NCBI RefSeq assembly: GCF_016862315.1
Contig: NZ_BOMS01000031.1
Location: 1 to 64,000 of the forward strand
Direction of reading: 5' to 3'
Origin: Actinoplanes palleronii
Lineage (GTDB): Bacteria; Actinomycetota; Actinomycetes; Mycobacteriales; Micromonosporaceae
Length of the DNA stretch: 64,000 nt
Positions 8,460-17,053 of the stretch are shown piece after piece; position 1 is the stretch's first letter; every line of letters begins with the position of its first letter. A program made the translations under genes and the position numbers. The notes beneath the pieces were generated by a model that was not told where the DNA came from, made no database searches, and worked only from the letters and a program-made list of their open reading frames with translations.

Positions 8460-9164
8460 TTGTCCAAGCACAGAGACCGCCAGTTCTTCATCGCCCGATC
8501 GGTGTTCGGCCTGGCCGCCGCGTTTCTGGTCGGTCTGGTGATGTGGATCGCGATCCGGGCCGGCGGTCCGGCCTCGGCTGACGAGAACCCGGTGATGGTG
8601 CAGCCCTCGGCCGGCCTGCGCGCCGCCGAGTCCACCACGCTGCCACTGGTCACCGGTCCGCCGTCGGCCGTCGCGTCGCCGTCGTCCTCGGTCTCGGTGT
8701 CACCCTCCGCGTCGCCGTCCACCTCGCCCTCGGCCTCCGCGGCGGCCTCGGCCACGCCGTCGAAGAGCGCGGCCTCGCCGACCCCGTCCAGAACCTCGAA
8801 GAGCGCCTCGCCGACCCCGGCCCGGACCAGCCCCTCGCCGGCCGCGCCGAAGGATCTCAGCGCCACCTACGGCACCAGCGCCTCCTGGGCCGACGGCTTC
8901 ATCGCCACGGTGAAGGTCACCAACACCGGCACGACGGCCCACGACTTCACCGTGACCCTGACCTACCCGTCCGGCGCCGGCGTCAGCGTCCGCGGCGCCT
9001 GGAACGGCTCGGCCAGCGGCAGCGGCAACCAGATCACCTTGCGCGGAAACTCGCTGGCCCCCGGCCGCAGCATCACCGTAGGCTTCCAGGCCAGCAAGGG
9101 AACAAAAGACCAGGTCAAGCCAAGTGGGTGCACGGTCGGTGGCGGAAGCTGCCAGGTGAGCTAA
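8460..9164 (+). CDS. membrane-anchored or secreted protein with CBM2-like domain
   Basis: 234 residues. The N-terminus has a basic start and one hydrophobic segment (about 14-33), either a signal peptide or a signal anchor. A Ser/Pro/Thr/Ala-rich linker (about 65-130) follows. The C-terminal 100 residues resemble carbohydrate-binding module family 2: SWADGFIATVKVTNTGTTA, the central GAWNGSASGSGNQIT and a terminal Cys pair. Two of the usual aromatic sugar-stacking tryptophans can be placed; the third is not obvious. No catalytic domain is present, so it probably binds polysaccharide at the cell surface. The start is TTG 8460 after GAGGAGA (8446-8452). It is wedged between smpB and tmRNA with no apparent functional link. 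Confidence 0.75.
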   Translation: MSKHRDRQFFIARSVFGLAAAFLVGLVMWIAIRAGGPASADENPVMVQPSAGLRAAESTTLPLVTGPPSAVASPSSSVSVSPSASPSTSPSASAAASATPSKSAASPTPSRTSKSASPTPARTSPSPAAPKDLSATYGTSASWADGFIATVKVTNTGTTAHDFTVTLTYPSGAGVSVRGAWNGSASGSGNQITLRGNSLAPGRSITVGFQASKGTKDQVKPSGCTVGGGSCQVS

Positions 9165-9189
9165 GATTGCCGAGCTGTCCACATATCCC

Positions 9190-9568
9190 GGGGGTGACTG
9201 GTTTCGACTTCGTACGTGGAGACAGGGGAAGCGAGCCGAGGAAGCCGACGTCGTCTCGAGAATCGGTCGTCGGAAACTTATAAGCGCCAACTCTAAGTTT
9301 GACGCTGACCAGTACGCTCTCGCCGCCTGAGGCGAGTAGCGTGGTCTGTCGGTCTGGGAGCGCCTCCGTCCCAGCTGCCGGCATCAGCTAGGAGGCTGGC
9401 CAACCGGTCCCGGTCGCGGGGACCGCACGGCGAGATTAATCTGCGACTGGGCCCATCGTCCGGACTTGCTCACGTGAGCCGGAGGGCCGAGTAGGGATGT
9501 AGTGAGCTGCGCTCGGAGAAGCCCTGACAAAGCAACGAAGGACCCGGGTTCGATTCCCGGCACCTCCA
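9190..9568 (+). ncRNA. ssrA: transfer-messenger RNA
   Basis: About 379 nt. The 5' end GGGGGTG (9190-9196) pairs with CACCTCC (9561-9567) as the acceptor stem, followed by discriminator A; the CCA is not fully encoded. TGACTGGTTTCGACTT at the 5' end and GGTTCGATTCCCGGC at the 3' end are the hallmark tmRNA segments. The tag reading frame starts at GCC 9286 and runs to TGA 9328-9330, encoding ANSKFDADQYALAA, whose ALAA end is the usual protease signal. It works with SmpB (7909-8385) to release stalled ribosomes. A possible -10 (TAAGAT, 9162-9167) overlaps the preceding stop codon. Confidence 0.97.
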
Positions 9569-9616
9569 CCCAGTGGGGGTTACTCGAAACCGCGGAAGCG
9601 GTGAGAGTTCACCTGG

Positions 9617-9652
9617 AGCGGCGGCACTGCCCATGCGGGCCGTGCCGCCGCT
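9617..9652 (+). terminator. terminator hairpin after tmRNA
   Basis: AGCGGCGGCAC (9617-9627) pairs with GTGCCGCCGCT (9642-9652), and the inner GCCC-ATGC-GGGC extends it past a single mismatch. It lies between tmRNA and the convergent toxin gene, so it may serve both. No T tract. Confidence 0.65.
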
Positions 9653-9691
9653 GCCGTTCCTGGTGTTTCCAGACTTCGCGAACGAGGTGCC

Positions 9692-10066
9692 TCACACCGC
9701 GAGGACGTCTACGTCGTACTTCGGTATCTCGGCGTCGCGGGTCACGAGAGTCAAATGTTCTACCTGAGCCTGAGCGATGAGCATCCGATCGAACGGGTCT
9801 CGGTGGATGAGTGGGAGCCGACCCGCGACGATGCCGTGCTCGGCGGTGATGTTCAGGTGCCGGAAGCCGCTGTCGCGGATGCGCTCCGGGAGATCGGCTG
9901 GTTTGTCGAGCTTGCCGATCGACTGCTTGATCGCTACTTCCCAGATCGTCGCGGGGCTGACGTAGACGTCCGGTTCGTGGTCGAGCCGTTCCTTGACCTC
10001 GGCAGCAAGCGTGGAGTCGTCCGTGAGCCACCACAGCACGACGTGAGTGTCGAGGAGCAGGCTCAT
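9692..10066 (-). CDS. VapC-type PIN-domain toxin
   Basis: 124-residue PIN-domain ribonuclease of a type II toxin-antitoxin pair. The acidic catalytic residues are all present: D6 (LLLDTHV), E43 (IWEVAIK), D93 (RDPFDRML) and D111 (VTRDAE). These bind the metal ions used to cut RNA. The sequence fits the PIN_Sll0205-like subgroup that pairs with Phd-type antitoxins. Its ATG overlaps the antitoxin stop by four bases (ATGA), so the two are translationally coupled. It lies just behind tmRNA, a frequent landing site for mobile DNA, although no integrase is near. Confidence 0.9.
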   Translation of the reverse strand: MSLLLDTHVVLWWLTDDSTLAAEVKERLDHEPDVYVSPATIWEVAIKQSIGKLDKPADLPERIRDSGFRHLNITAEHGIVAGRLPLIHRDPFDRMLIAQAQVEHLTLVTRDAEIPKYDVDVLAV

Positions 10067-10314
10067 GTGAGACCGAAATCCCGTGCGATGGACTCGTTCA
10101 CCTCGGGTGAGTCCCAGTCGTCGGCTACGACGAGTTGACCGGCGAGGGAGCCTCGGCCGACCCTGTCAACCCCGCGGTTGAGCGGGACCACCCTGGCGAC
10201 GGGTGTGCCGGCCCTGCTGATGATGATCTCTTCGCCGTGCTCGACGCGGTCGATGATTCGCGAGAGGTTCGTTTTTGCGTCGTGGATGTTGAACTGCGCG
10301 GCTGCTTCAGACAT
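10063..10314 (-). CDS. Phd/YefM family antitoxin
   Basis: 83 residues. The N-terminal Phd fold (FNIHDAKTNLSRIIDRVEHGEEIIISRAGTPVARVVP, about 8-45) dimerises and binds DNA. The C-terminal part, acidic near residues 60-75, is expected to wrap the toxin. It neutralises the PIN toxin encoded downstream and probably represses the operon. A strong ribosome binding site (AAGGAGG) precedes ATG 10314, consistent with the antitoxin being made in excess. The 10-bp palindrome CTTAGCTAAG (10324-10333) overlaps this binding site and is the likely operator. Confidence 0.9.
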   Translation of the reverse strand: MSEAAAQFNIHDAKTNLSRIIDRVEHGEEIIISRAGTPVARVVPLNRGVDRVGRGSLAGQLVVADDWDSPEVNESIARDFGLT

Positions 10315-10323
10315 GGCGACCTC

Positions 10324-10333
10324 CTTAGCTAAG
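10324..10333. promoter_or_regulatory. candidate toxin-antitoxin operator palindrome
   Basis: Perfect palindrome CTTAGCTAAG, partly overlapping the antitoxin Shine-Dalgarno sequence. Phd-family antitoxins autoregulate through short palindromes of this kind, so it could block both transcription and translation initiation. Confidence 0.45.
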
Positions 10334-10454
10334 AGGTTAGCCCGGTATTGGAGTGCTGGGTGAAATCCAGTCGGTTACCCCGTCGATGGCCGTCCGCAGC
10401 GGTCGGGCCCGCTCTCCCAGGTTCAAGTAGGCGGTCAGTGCCTCCACTGGTGTG

Positions 10455-10503
10455 ACGGCCCCCGGTTCGCGGAAAACGCGGACCGGGGGCCGTTTCGTTT
10501 TTC
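10455..10503 (+). terminator. strong rho-independent terminator with no obvious + strand gene before it
   Basis: ACGGCCCCCGGTTCGCG (10455-10471) pairs with CGCGGACCGGGGGCCGT (10477-10493) over 17 bp with a single wobble. The loop is five bases and TTCGTTTTT follows. The T tract fits + strand transcription, but the nearest + strand gene is tmRNA about 0.9 kb upstream. Confidence 0.75.
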
Positions 10504-10527
10504 GGCCTGAGGGCGGAGGCACCCAGA

Positions 10528-10544
10528 CCCCGCGTTACGCGGGG
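10528..10544. other. small GC hairpin
   Basis: CCCCGCG-TTA-CGCGGGG, a perfect 7-bp stem with a three-base loop, lies between the two larger hairpins. The whole 10334-10630 stretch holds only these structures; no convincing gene is seen in it. Confidence 0.45.
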
Positions 10545-10583
10545 CGCGGTCCGGAGACCGTCGCTTGCAGTTTCCGGTAGAAA

Positions 10584-10627
10584 GTGATGGTGCCGGCTGC
10601 CCACCACGGGGCAACCGGCACCATCAC
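10584..10627 (-). terminator. terminator of the M36 peptidase gene
   Basis: GTGATGGTGCCGGCTGCCC (10584-10602) and GGGCAACCGGCACCATCAC (10609-10627) form a 19-bp stem with one wobble, starting four bases after the peptidase stop codon. On the minus strand ACTTTCTACC follows. Confidence 0.8.
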
Positions 10628-10630
10628 TGG

Positions 10631-13516
10631 TCAGGCTGCTGGTCCGTAGACCGCCAGCTCGGTGGAGTCCATGAACCGGCAACCGTTCGCGGTGGCCGGC
10701 TGGCCGGCCGCGCAGAGTCCGGCATCCTGCGCCTGCGTGGTCAGCATCGTGTACCGGACGTACTCGATGGCGTCGCCGGTGCCCGCCGCCAGCGCGACCG
10801 GGGTGGCCGTGACAGTGCCGGCCGGGAAGTCCCCGCTTGCGGCGAGGGCCCAGGTGGTGCCGTCCTTGGACGTCTCGATCCGGTAGCCGCCGGTCGAGGC
10901 CGTCGCGTCGTCACCACAGGTGGCTGACGGGTTGACTGCCAGCTGCGTGACGTTGACGGCGCCGGACAGGTGGATCACGGCGTTCTGGCCTTCGGCCGCG
11001 ACGTCGGAACCCCAGCCGGAGATCTGCGACTGGTCGAGCAGCTGACCCGGGCCACAGCCGTAGGCCGTGTAGTCCGGACCGGTGGCGCTGATGATGCCCG
11101 CGCCGCCGGAGGAAGCCGCCCAGTCGTAGCGGACCGCCCAGTTCTCCGCCTTGGTGCCCGAGCTGATCGACACCGTCTTGACGATCTGGTCGTAGCCGGC
11201 GCCCCGCGCGTACACCTTGGCGTACGTCCCCGGGATGATCCCGGAGATCTTGTAGGTGCCGTCCGCGGCGGTGGTGGCGCGGTAGTCACCGGCGAAGCCG
11301 GAGGCGTGCCCGCCGAAGGCGACGGTGAGGCCGGACACCGGGCCCTTGGTGTCCTGGTCGGTCACCGTGCCGGTGAGCGTGCCGCGCGGGGTGCTCGCGG
11401 CCGGCGGCGTCGAGAAGTCCTCGACCGGCTGGGCGTCGTCGCCGTCGATGGCGGCGGCGAAGTAGCCCATGCCCCGCTTGGCGAAGACCTTCCAGATGCT
11501 CTTGGCATTCTTGCCCCGGTTGACCACCAGGTCGGCCGCGATGATCGAGTTCCGCATGTCCAGGAAGGACGGGTTGTCCGGGGACAGTTCCATGCCGCGG
11601 GTGACGATCGACTCGGCCTTCTTGCTGCCGATGGCGCGGCGCAGGTCCCACAGCGTCTGGGCCCAGATCTCGCCGTCCGCGTGCACCTCGGGGCCACGCG
11701 ACGAGACCTTGCCGAAGTCGCCGTACGTGTAACCGCCGGGGCCGGCCGCCGCGGTGCCGGGACAGGTCGGCGCGACGATACCGACGGTGCAGTCGAGACC
11801 CTCGCTGCGGATCGTGCCGCCGGCCGTCCAGTACTTGCCGATCAGCACGTCACCGGGCTTGGCGGTGTCCTTCTCGAGCCCCTTGGCGTGCAGGTAGTCC
11901 TCGGCGTACCAGTCGCTCCAGGCCTCGCCCATCGCGCCGCCCTGGATGTTGCTCAGGGTGGAGTTCCCGGCGGCGTCGATGACGAGCCGGTTCGACAGGC
12001 CGTGCGTGTACTCGTGGAACACGACGTCGGACTCGTCACCGGTGTTCGCGGCGACCGCGTCCGGGGCCGGGTTCAGCAGGTACATCTGCATGACCGGCGG
12101 GATGCCGTCCGGCGGGGTGTTCATGTTGGCGTTGTCGGTGTGGTCACCGTCGGGCAGACCGTTCAGGGTGTTGGCGCCGTCCATGGCCTGGCCCTGCACC
12201 GCGTCGCCGTCCTGCGCCTCGAAGTTGCCCGCCGCCCGGGTGAAGCCGATCGGCGAGGACGTGAGGTGGTCGTGGAAGGTGCCGAGGAACGTGAAGAGCT
12301 GCACCGCGTTCTGCTTGCGGTTGACCTGCCACGAGTTCGCCGTCTTCGGGTCCCACGAGCAGGGGTACGCGTCCGAGCAGAGGCCGCCCACCGTGTCGTT
12401 GAAGTCGACGAACGGGTAGTCCCACCGGTGCACGCCGCTCGGGCCGACCTCCTCGGTCGGGTCGGCCAGGTTGTTGTCGTTCACGTCCGAGTAGACGTGC
12501 GCGACGTTGCCGGACAGCTGACGCGCGTTGTTCGGCAGCCAGCCCTTGGCGGTCAGGTCGACCTTCTGCTGGACGCCGCCCTTGGGCGCGCCCGGATAGT
12601 TCTTCCACACCTCGGCGCTGTCGTTCGCGATCGTGCTGTGGCGGTAGAGCACCTCGCCGCTGGCCGCGTCGATCACATGCACGTAGCCCTCGTCGACAAC
12701 GATCGTCTGCCAGGCCAGGCGCGGGCCCGAGACGGTCTGGAACCAGACCTTCTTGGCCGTGCCGTTGTCGCTGAAGGTGGTCGTGCCGGCCGCGGTCTTG
12801 GTGACCTTGGCGGGGGACGTGCCGAAAACGTCCTTGACCGCCGCGGCACGGGCGGCGGTGGCGGTCACCTTGGCGGCGCCCGCCGCGGAAGGCAGCGACT
12901 TGAGCGGCGACCCGTCCACCTGCACGAGGCGGCCGTCCTTGGTGACGTGGGCCTTCAGGCCGTTGCCGAACACCGGCACGCCGTCGGCCACCTGTACCCA
13001 GCTGAGGTGGTGGGTTCCCGCGACGTCGACATAGTCGCGGCGCAGCTCGAGCGTGGCGAGGTCGGCCGCGTCCAAGCCGAAGATCTCGGGGTGGGCCTTG
13101 ATGTAGTCGAGCGCGACCGTGGTCGGCTTCTTGCGGCTCGGGCCGGTCAGGAAGCCGTCCAGCTTGGCGACCCGGCGTGGGGTGCCGGTAGCCCGATCGA
13201 TGTCGACGATTCCCTGCACACCGAGCTGGTTGCGCATGGTCTGCACCGCCGAGGCAGTCGGCGCGGGCGCGATGGCGCGGCTCGATGCGGCACTCTTCGG
13301 TGCGGCTGCCGGCGCTTGTGCTTCAGTTGCGGCGACCAGGTTCGCGCGGGAGTCGTAATCGGCTCGCCGCTGCGCCTTGCTGTCGGTGTCCGCGGTCACG
13401 GCGCCTGGTAGCGGCGCGGCCTGTGCCTGCTGCGGCAGTAACGCCGCGAGCAGAACGACACCGGCGGCTGCCGCTCCCACCCGCCGGGTTGCGGACGGTA
13501 CGGATAACGGTCTCAA
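10631..13516 (-). CDS. secreted M36 (fungalysin-type) metallopeptidase
   Basis: 961 residues. A signal peptide (about 1-33, ending QQAQAA) is followed by an inhibitory propeptide of about 300 residues. The catalytic domain carries HEYTHGLSNR (zinc HExxH, near residue 500) and the downstream GEAWSDWYAEDY glutamate ligand, both diagnostic of peptidase family M36. After it come a carboxypeptidase-regulatory-like beta domain (TVTDQDTKGPVSGLTV region, near 700-780) and a C-terminal discoidin-like (F5/8 type C) domain that may bind surfaces. It degrades extracellular protein. The start is TTG 13516 after GAGAGGGG. It stands alone and has its own strong terminator. Confidence 0.92.
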   Translation of the reverse strand: MRPLSVPSATRRVGAAAAGVVLLAALLPQQAQAAPLPGAVTADTDSKAQRRADYDSRANLVAATEAQAPAAAPKSAASSRAIAPAPTASAVQTMRNQLGVQGIVDIDRATGTPRRVAKLDGFLTGPSRKKPTTVALDYIKAHPEIFGLDAADLATLELRRDYVDVAGTHHLSWVQVADGVPVFGNGLKAHVTKDGRLVQVDGSPLKSLPSAAGAAKVTATAARAAAVKDVFGTSPAKVTKTAAGTTTFSDNGTAKKVWFQTVSGPRLAWQTIVVDEGYVHVIDAASGEVLYRHSTIANDSAEVWKNYPGAPKGGVQQKVDLTAKGWLPNNARQLSGNVAHVYSDVNDNNLADPTEEVGPSGVHRWDYPFVDFNDTVGGLCSDAYPCSWDPKTANSWQVNRKQNAVQLFTFLGTFHDHLTSSPIGFTRAAGNFEAQDGDAVQGQAMDGANTLNGLPDGDHTDNANMNTPPDGIPPVMQMYLLNPAPDAVAANTGDESDVVFHEYTHGLSNRLVIDAAGNSTLSNIQGGAMGEAWSDWYAEDYLHAKGLEKDTAKPGDVLIGKYWTAGGTIRSEGLDCTVGIVAPTCPGTAAAGPGGYTYGDFGKVSSRGPEVHADGEIWAQTLWDLRRAIGSKKAESIVTRGMELSPDNPSFLDMRNSIIAADLVVNRGKNAKSIWKVFAKRGMGYFAAAIDGDDAQPVEDFSTPPAASTPRGTLTGTVTDQDTKGPVSGLTVAFGGHASGFAGDYRATTAADGTYKISGIIPGTYAKVYARGAGYDQIVKTVSISSGTKAENWAVRYDWAASSGGAGIISATGPDYTAYGCGPGQLLDQSQISGWGSDVAAEGQNAVIHLSGAVNVTQLAVNPSATCGDDATASTGGYRIETSKDGTTWALAASGDFPAGTVTATPVALAAGTGDAIEYVRYTMLTTQAQDAGLCAAGQPATANGCRFMDSTELAVYGPAA

Positions 13517-14082
13517 TTCAGCCCCTCTCGACCGGGCTAAGGTGCGACCCGACTCCGGGGTAAACCGGCGCCGGCTCGCACCTCACTTGTGTGGCCCGTC
13601 GATGGGTGATGCTCTTGTCCATCGGTACACATAACTAGAGGTGTATTTGGATCTTTACCAATTCGAGATCACGTCGCGGAGAAAATCGGACACATATGCC
13701 GCCCCGTTCGCAGAAACGCGAACGGGAGGAAGTTTCGGTTTTCCGGCTTCCGGTGCCGAGTCCGGCCCACGGTGGATCTGGCGACGGCCGCTGATCGGAT
13801 CGAAAGATTTCGGTACGTGTGACGTGTCCGGGTGGGTCGGACGGCTCCTGTGGGGTGGCGGCCCGGGCGGCAGGCTGGGCGGATGACGGATGATGGAGTT
13901 GTGGTCACTGAGGGTGATGTGACGTGATGGGGTGCGACAGGGGTCATGCCGAACGTTAAGCTACCGGCGAGTAACAAGCTCATTCCTTGAACGCGTTCAT
14001 GGTCGGCATCCGTGAAGACACTCACCTTCACGTTTCCGCCGTAGGTCCGGCAACGTCGCTTGAACTGCTGGGGAGTCGATTA
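13517..14082. other. long intergenic region
   Basis: About 570 bases with no convincing gene. Base composition is less GC-rich than the flanks near 13620-13700. A CCCGTTCG-N8-CGAACGGG inverted repeat lies near 13705-13728. It should contain the divergent promoters of the peptidase and pntA, but no clear -35/-10 pair could be assigned. Confidence 0.5.
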
Positions 14083-15612
14083 ATGATCATTGGTGTCCTG
14101 GGGGAGTCCGGTTCGGGGGAAACGCGGGTGGCAGCCACGCCCGCGACCGTGGGCCAGTTGCTCAAACTCGGTTATGACGTAGTGGTGGAGCCCGGCGCCG
14201 GGCAGCGGTCGTCGTTCTCCGACGAGGCGTACGCGGATGCCGGGGCGACCCTCGGCGATCCGTACCGGGCCGACGTGGTGTTCACGATCAACGCGCCGGA
14301 ACCGGAACGGCTGGATCGGCTCGCCGCCGGGGCGACCCTGATCGGTGTCTTCAACCCGCGGCTCAGCGCGGAACTCGTCGAGGAGTTCGCGCGCCGGCCG
14401 ATCACCGTGCTGTCGATGGACGCGGTGCCGCGGATCTCGCGGGCGCAGTCCCTGGACGTGCTCTCCTCGATGGCGAACATCGCCGGATACCGTGCGGTCG
14501 TCGAGGCGGCACACGCGTTCGGCCGGTTCTTCACCGGGCAGGTGACCGCGGCCGGCAAGGTCCCGCCGGCGAAGGTGCTGGTGGCCGGCGTCGGGGTGGC
14601 CGGGCTCGCGGCGATCGGCGCGGCCGGCAGCCTGGGCGCGATCGTCCGGGCCACCGACCCGCGGCCCGAGGTCGCCGACCAGGTCAAGTCGCTCGGCGGG
14701 GAGTACCTCGCGGTGCAGGCCGCGGACGTCGAGGTCTCGGCCACCGGGTACGCCAAGGAGATGTCCGACGACTACACCGAGCGGGCCGCCCGGCTCTATG
14801 CCGAGCAGGCCACCGACGTCGACATCGTGATCACCACGGCGCTGATCCCGGGACGGCCGGCGCCCCGGCTGATCACCGCGAAGATGGTGGCGAGCATGAA
14901 GCCGGGCAGCGTGATCGTCGACATGGCAGCCGCGAACGGCGGGAACGTCGAGGGCACCGTCGCCGGCGAGGTGGTCACCACGGCGAACGGGGTGACCATC
15001 ATCGGCTACACCGATCTGGCCGGCCGGCTGCCCGCGCAGGCCTCCCAGTTGTACGGCACCAACCTGGTCAACCTGATGAAGCTGATGACGCCGGAACGCG
15101 ACGGGCGGCTCGTGCTCGACTTCGAGGACGTCGTCCAGAGGTCGATCACCGTCGTACGACATGGTGAACTGACCTGGCCGCCGCCTCCCGTGTCGGTGTC
15201 CGCGGCACCGGCCACAGCGGCGCCGGTGAATGTCGCGCCGCAGGCCGCGGCGCAGCCGCAGGCCGCGAAGAAGAACCGCGGCCTCGTCCTGACCGGCACC
15301 GGAGCGGGCGCGTTGTTCCTGCTCGCGGCGTTCGCGCCGCCCGCGCTGCGCGGACACCTGACGGTCTTCGCGCTGGCCATCGTGATCGGCTACTACGTGA
15401 TCGGGCACGTGCACCACGCCCTGCACACGCCGCTGATGTCGGTGACCAACGCGATCTCCGGGATCATCGTGGTCGGTGCGCTGCTCCAGCTCGGACACGG
15501 CGGCGTCGCGGTGACCACGCTGTCGTTCATCGCCGTCCTGCTGGCCAGTATCAACGTCTTCGGTGGCTTCGCGGTGACCCGCCGCATGCTCGCCATGTTC
15601 ACCAGGAGCTGA
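14083..15612 (+). CDS. pntA: NAD(P) transhydrogenase subunit alpha
   Basis: 509 residues, matching the 510 of E. coli PntA. With PntB it uses the proton gradient to transfer hydride from NADH to NADP+, supplying NADPH. The N-terminal alanine-dehydrogenase-like NAD(H) domain (1-370) has the Rossmann segment [22 protein letters not shown] and the Q/D-containing [11 protein letters not shown] loop. An Ala/Pro/Gln linker (around 385-425) leads to four membrane segments (about 428-505). ATG 14083 after GGGGAG fits the family start MIIGVLGE; the frame is open 32 codons further but has no homology there. pntB follows after six bases. Confidence 0.97.
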   Translation: MIIGVLGESGSGETRVAATPATVGQLLKLGYDVVVEPGAGQRSSFSDEAYADAGATLGDPYRADVVFTINAPEPERLDRLAAGATLIGVFNPRLSAELVEEFARRPITVLSMDAVPRISRAQSLDVLSSMANIAGYRAVVEAAHAFGRFFTGQVTAAGKVPPAKVLVAGVGVAGLAAIGAAGSLGAIVRATDPRPEVADQVKSLGGEYLAVQAADVEVSATGYAKEMSDDYTERAARLYAEQATDVDIVITTALIPGRPAPRLITAKMVASMKPGSVIVDMAAANGGNVEGTVAGEVVTTANGVTIIGYTDLAGRLPAQASQLYGTNLVNLMKLMTPERDGRLVLDFEDVVQRSITVVRHGELTWPPPPVSVSAAPATAAPVNVAPQAAAQPQAAKKNRGLVLTGTGAGALFLLAAFAPPALRGHLTVFALAIVIGYYVIGHVHHALHTPLMSVTNAISGIIVVGALLQLGHGGVAVTTLSFIAVLLASINVFGGFAVTRRMLAMFTRS

Positions 15613-15618
15613 CCGAAG

Positions 15619-17037
15619 ATGACCATTGAAACGGCGGCCCAGTCGGCGTATCTCGTCGCGGCCCTGCTCTTCATCCTGGCGCTGGCCGGACTGTCCCGGC
15701 ACGAGAGCGCGCGGTTCGGCAACTACTTCGGCATCGCCGGCATGGCCCTCGCGCTGGTCGCGACGGTCGCGCTGGCCCTGGTCGGCGACCTGAGTGGCAC
15801 CGGGCTGGTGCTGCTGCTGGTGGCGACCGGCATCGGCGCGACGATCGGCCTGTACCGGGCCGCCAAGGTCGAGATGACCGGCATGCCGGAACTGATCGCG
15901 TTGCTGCACAGCTTCGTCGGCCTGGCCGCGGTGCTCGTCGGCTGGAACGGATACCTGCACGTCGAGGGTGACCCGGACGGCGCCGAGGCGGCCCTGCTGG
16001 GCGCGCAGGACCTGCTCGGGATCCACAGCGCCGAGGTGTTCATCGGCGTTTTCATCGGCGCGGTCACCTTCACCGGGTCGATCGTGGCCTTCCTGAAACT
16101 GTCCGCCCGGATGCCGTCGCGTCCGCTGATGCTTCCCGGCAAGAACCTGCTCAACGTGGGCGCGCTCGTCGCGTTCGTGCTGCTGACCGTGTGGTTCGTG
16201 ATCGACCCGCACCTCTGGCTGCTGATCGTGGTGACCGCGGTGGCGCTGCTGCTGGGCTGGCACCTGGTCGCCTCGATCGGTGGCGGCGACATGCCGGTCG
16301 TGGTGTCCATGCTGAACAGCTACTCCGGCTGGGCGGCGGCGGCCTCCGGCTTCCTGCTCTCCAACGACCTGCTGATCGTCACCGGGGCGCTGGTCGGGTC
16401 GTCGGGTGCCTACCTGTCGTACATCATGTGCAAGGCGATGAACCGGTCGTTCCTGTCGGTGATCGCCGGTGGGTTCGGTGTCGAGGCCGGGCCGTCCGGC
16501 GACACCGACTACGGCGAGCACCGCGAGGTCCAGGCGGACGCGGTCGCGGAGCTGCTCAAGTCGGCCGAGTCGGTGATCATCACGCCGGGGTACGGGATGG
16601 CAGTCGCGCAGGCTCAGTACGGCGTCGCCGAGCTGACCCGCAAACTCCGTGACAAGGGCATCGACGTGCGGTTCGGCATCCACCCGGTGGCCGGCCGGCT
16701 GCCCGGGCACATGAACGTGCTGCTCGCCGAGGCGAAGGTGCCGTACGACGTGGTCCTCGAGATGGACGAGATCAACGACGACTTCGCGCGCACCTCGGTG
16801 GTGCTGGTGATCGGCGCCAACGACACGGTCAACCCGGCCGCCATGGACGACCCGTCCAGCCCGATCGCCGGCATGCCGGTCCTCAAGGTCTGGGAGGCGG
16901 CCGAAGTGATCGTGTTCAAACGCTCGATGGCCTCCGGGTACGCCGGCGTGCAGAACCCGCTGTTCTTCCGGGAGAACAGCGCGATGCTCTTCGGCGACGC
17001 CAAGGAGCGGGTGAACGACATCCTGCGAGCGTTCTGA
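15619..17037 (+). CDS. pntB: NAD(P) transhydrogenase subunit beta
   Basis: 472 residues. The N-terminal half forms about eight to nine membrane helices making the proton channel with PntA. The C-terminal NADP(H)-binding domain III (about 295-472) has [17 protein letters not shown], the [24 protein letters not shown] segment, and [14 protein letters not shown], all typical. The ribosome binding site AGGAG lies inside the end of pntA, so translation of the two subunits is probably coupled. The pair is the two-polypeptide form of the enzyme, with the first helices on alpha and the rest on beta. Confidence 0.97.
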   Translation: MTIETAAQSAYLVAALLFILALAGLSRHESARFGNYFGIAGMALALVATVALALVGDLSGTGLVLLLVATGIGATIGLYRAAKVEMTGMPELIALLHSFVGLAAVLVGWNGYLHVEGDPDGAEAALLGAQDLLGIHSAEVFIGVFIGAVTFTGSIVAFLKLSARMPSRPLMLPGKNLLNVGALVAFVLLTVWFVIDPHLWLLIVVTAVALLLGWHLVASIGGGDMPVVVSMLNSYSGWAAAASGFLLSNDLLIVTGALVGSSGAYLSYIMCKAMNRSFLSVIAGGFGVEAGPSGDTDYGEHREVQADAVAELLKSAESVIITPGYGMAVAQAQYGVAELTRKLRDKGIDVRFGIHPVAGRLPGHMNVLLAEAKVPYDVVLEMDEINDDFARTSVVLVIGANDTVNPAAMDDPSSPIAGMPVLKVWEAAEVIVFKRSMASGYAGVQNPLFFRENSAMLFGDAKERVNDILRAF

Positions 17038-17053
17038 CGCACTGGTGCAGAGA

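Noticed and set aside
10337..10522. 61-codon minus-strand ORF between the toxin-antitoxin pair and the M36 gene
   Set aside because: It runs through a strong terminator hairpin and has no binding site or recognisable domain. A gene remnant is possible but not supported.
10970..13411. Long open frame (813 codons) on the plus strand opposite the M36 peptidase
   Set aside because: It is the antisense shadow of a GC-rich gene; the sequence is Arg/Val/Gly-biased with no domain, while the minus strand has clear M36 motifs.
13641..13886. 81-codon ORF in the gap before pntA, and a 120-codon ORF on the other strand (13669-14031)
   Set aside because: Neither has a ribosome binding site or protein-like composition; they overlap each other and match no family pattern.
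14080..16710. Long open frame (876 codons) on the minus strand opposite pntAB
   Set aside because: Low-complexity Arg/His/Asp/Gln composition typical of antisense frames; pntA and pntB on the other strand are unmistakable.
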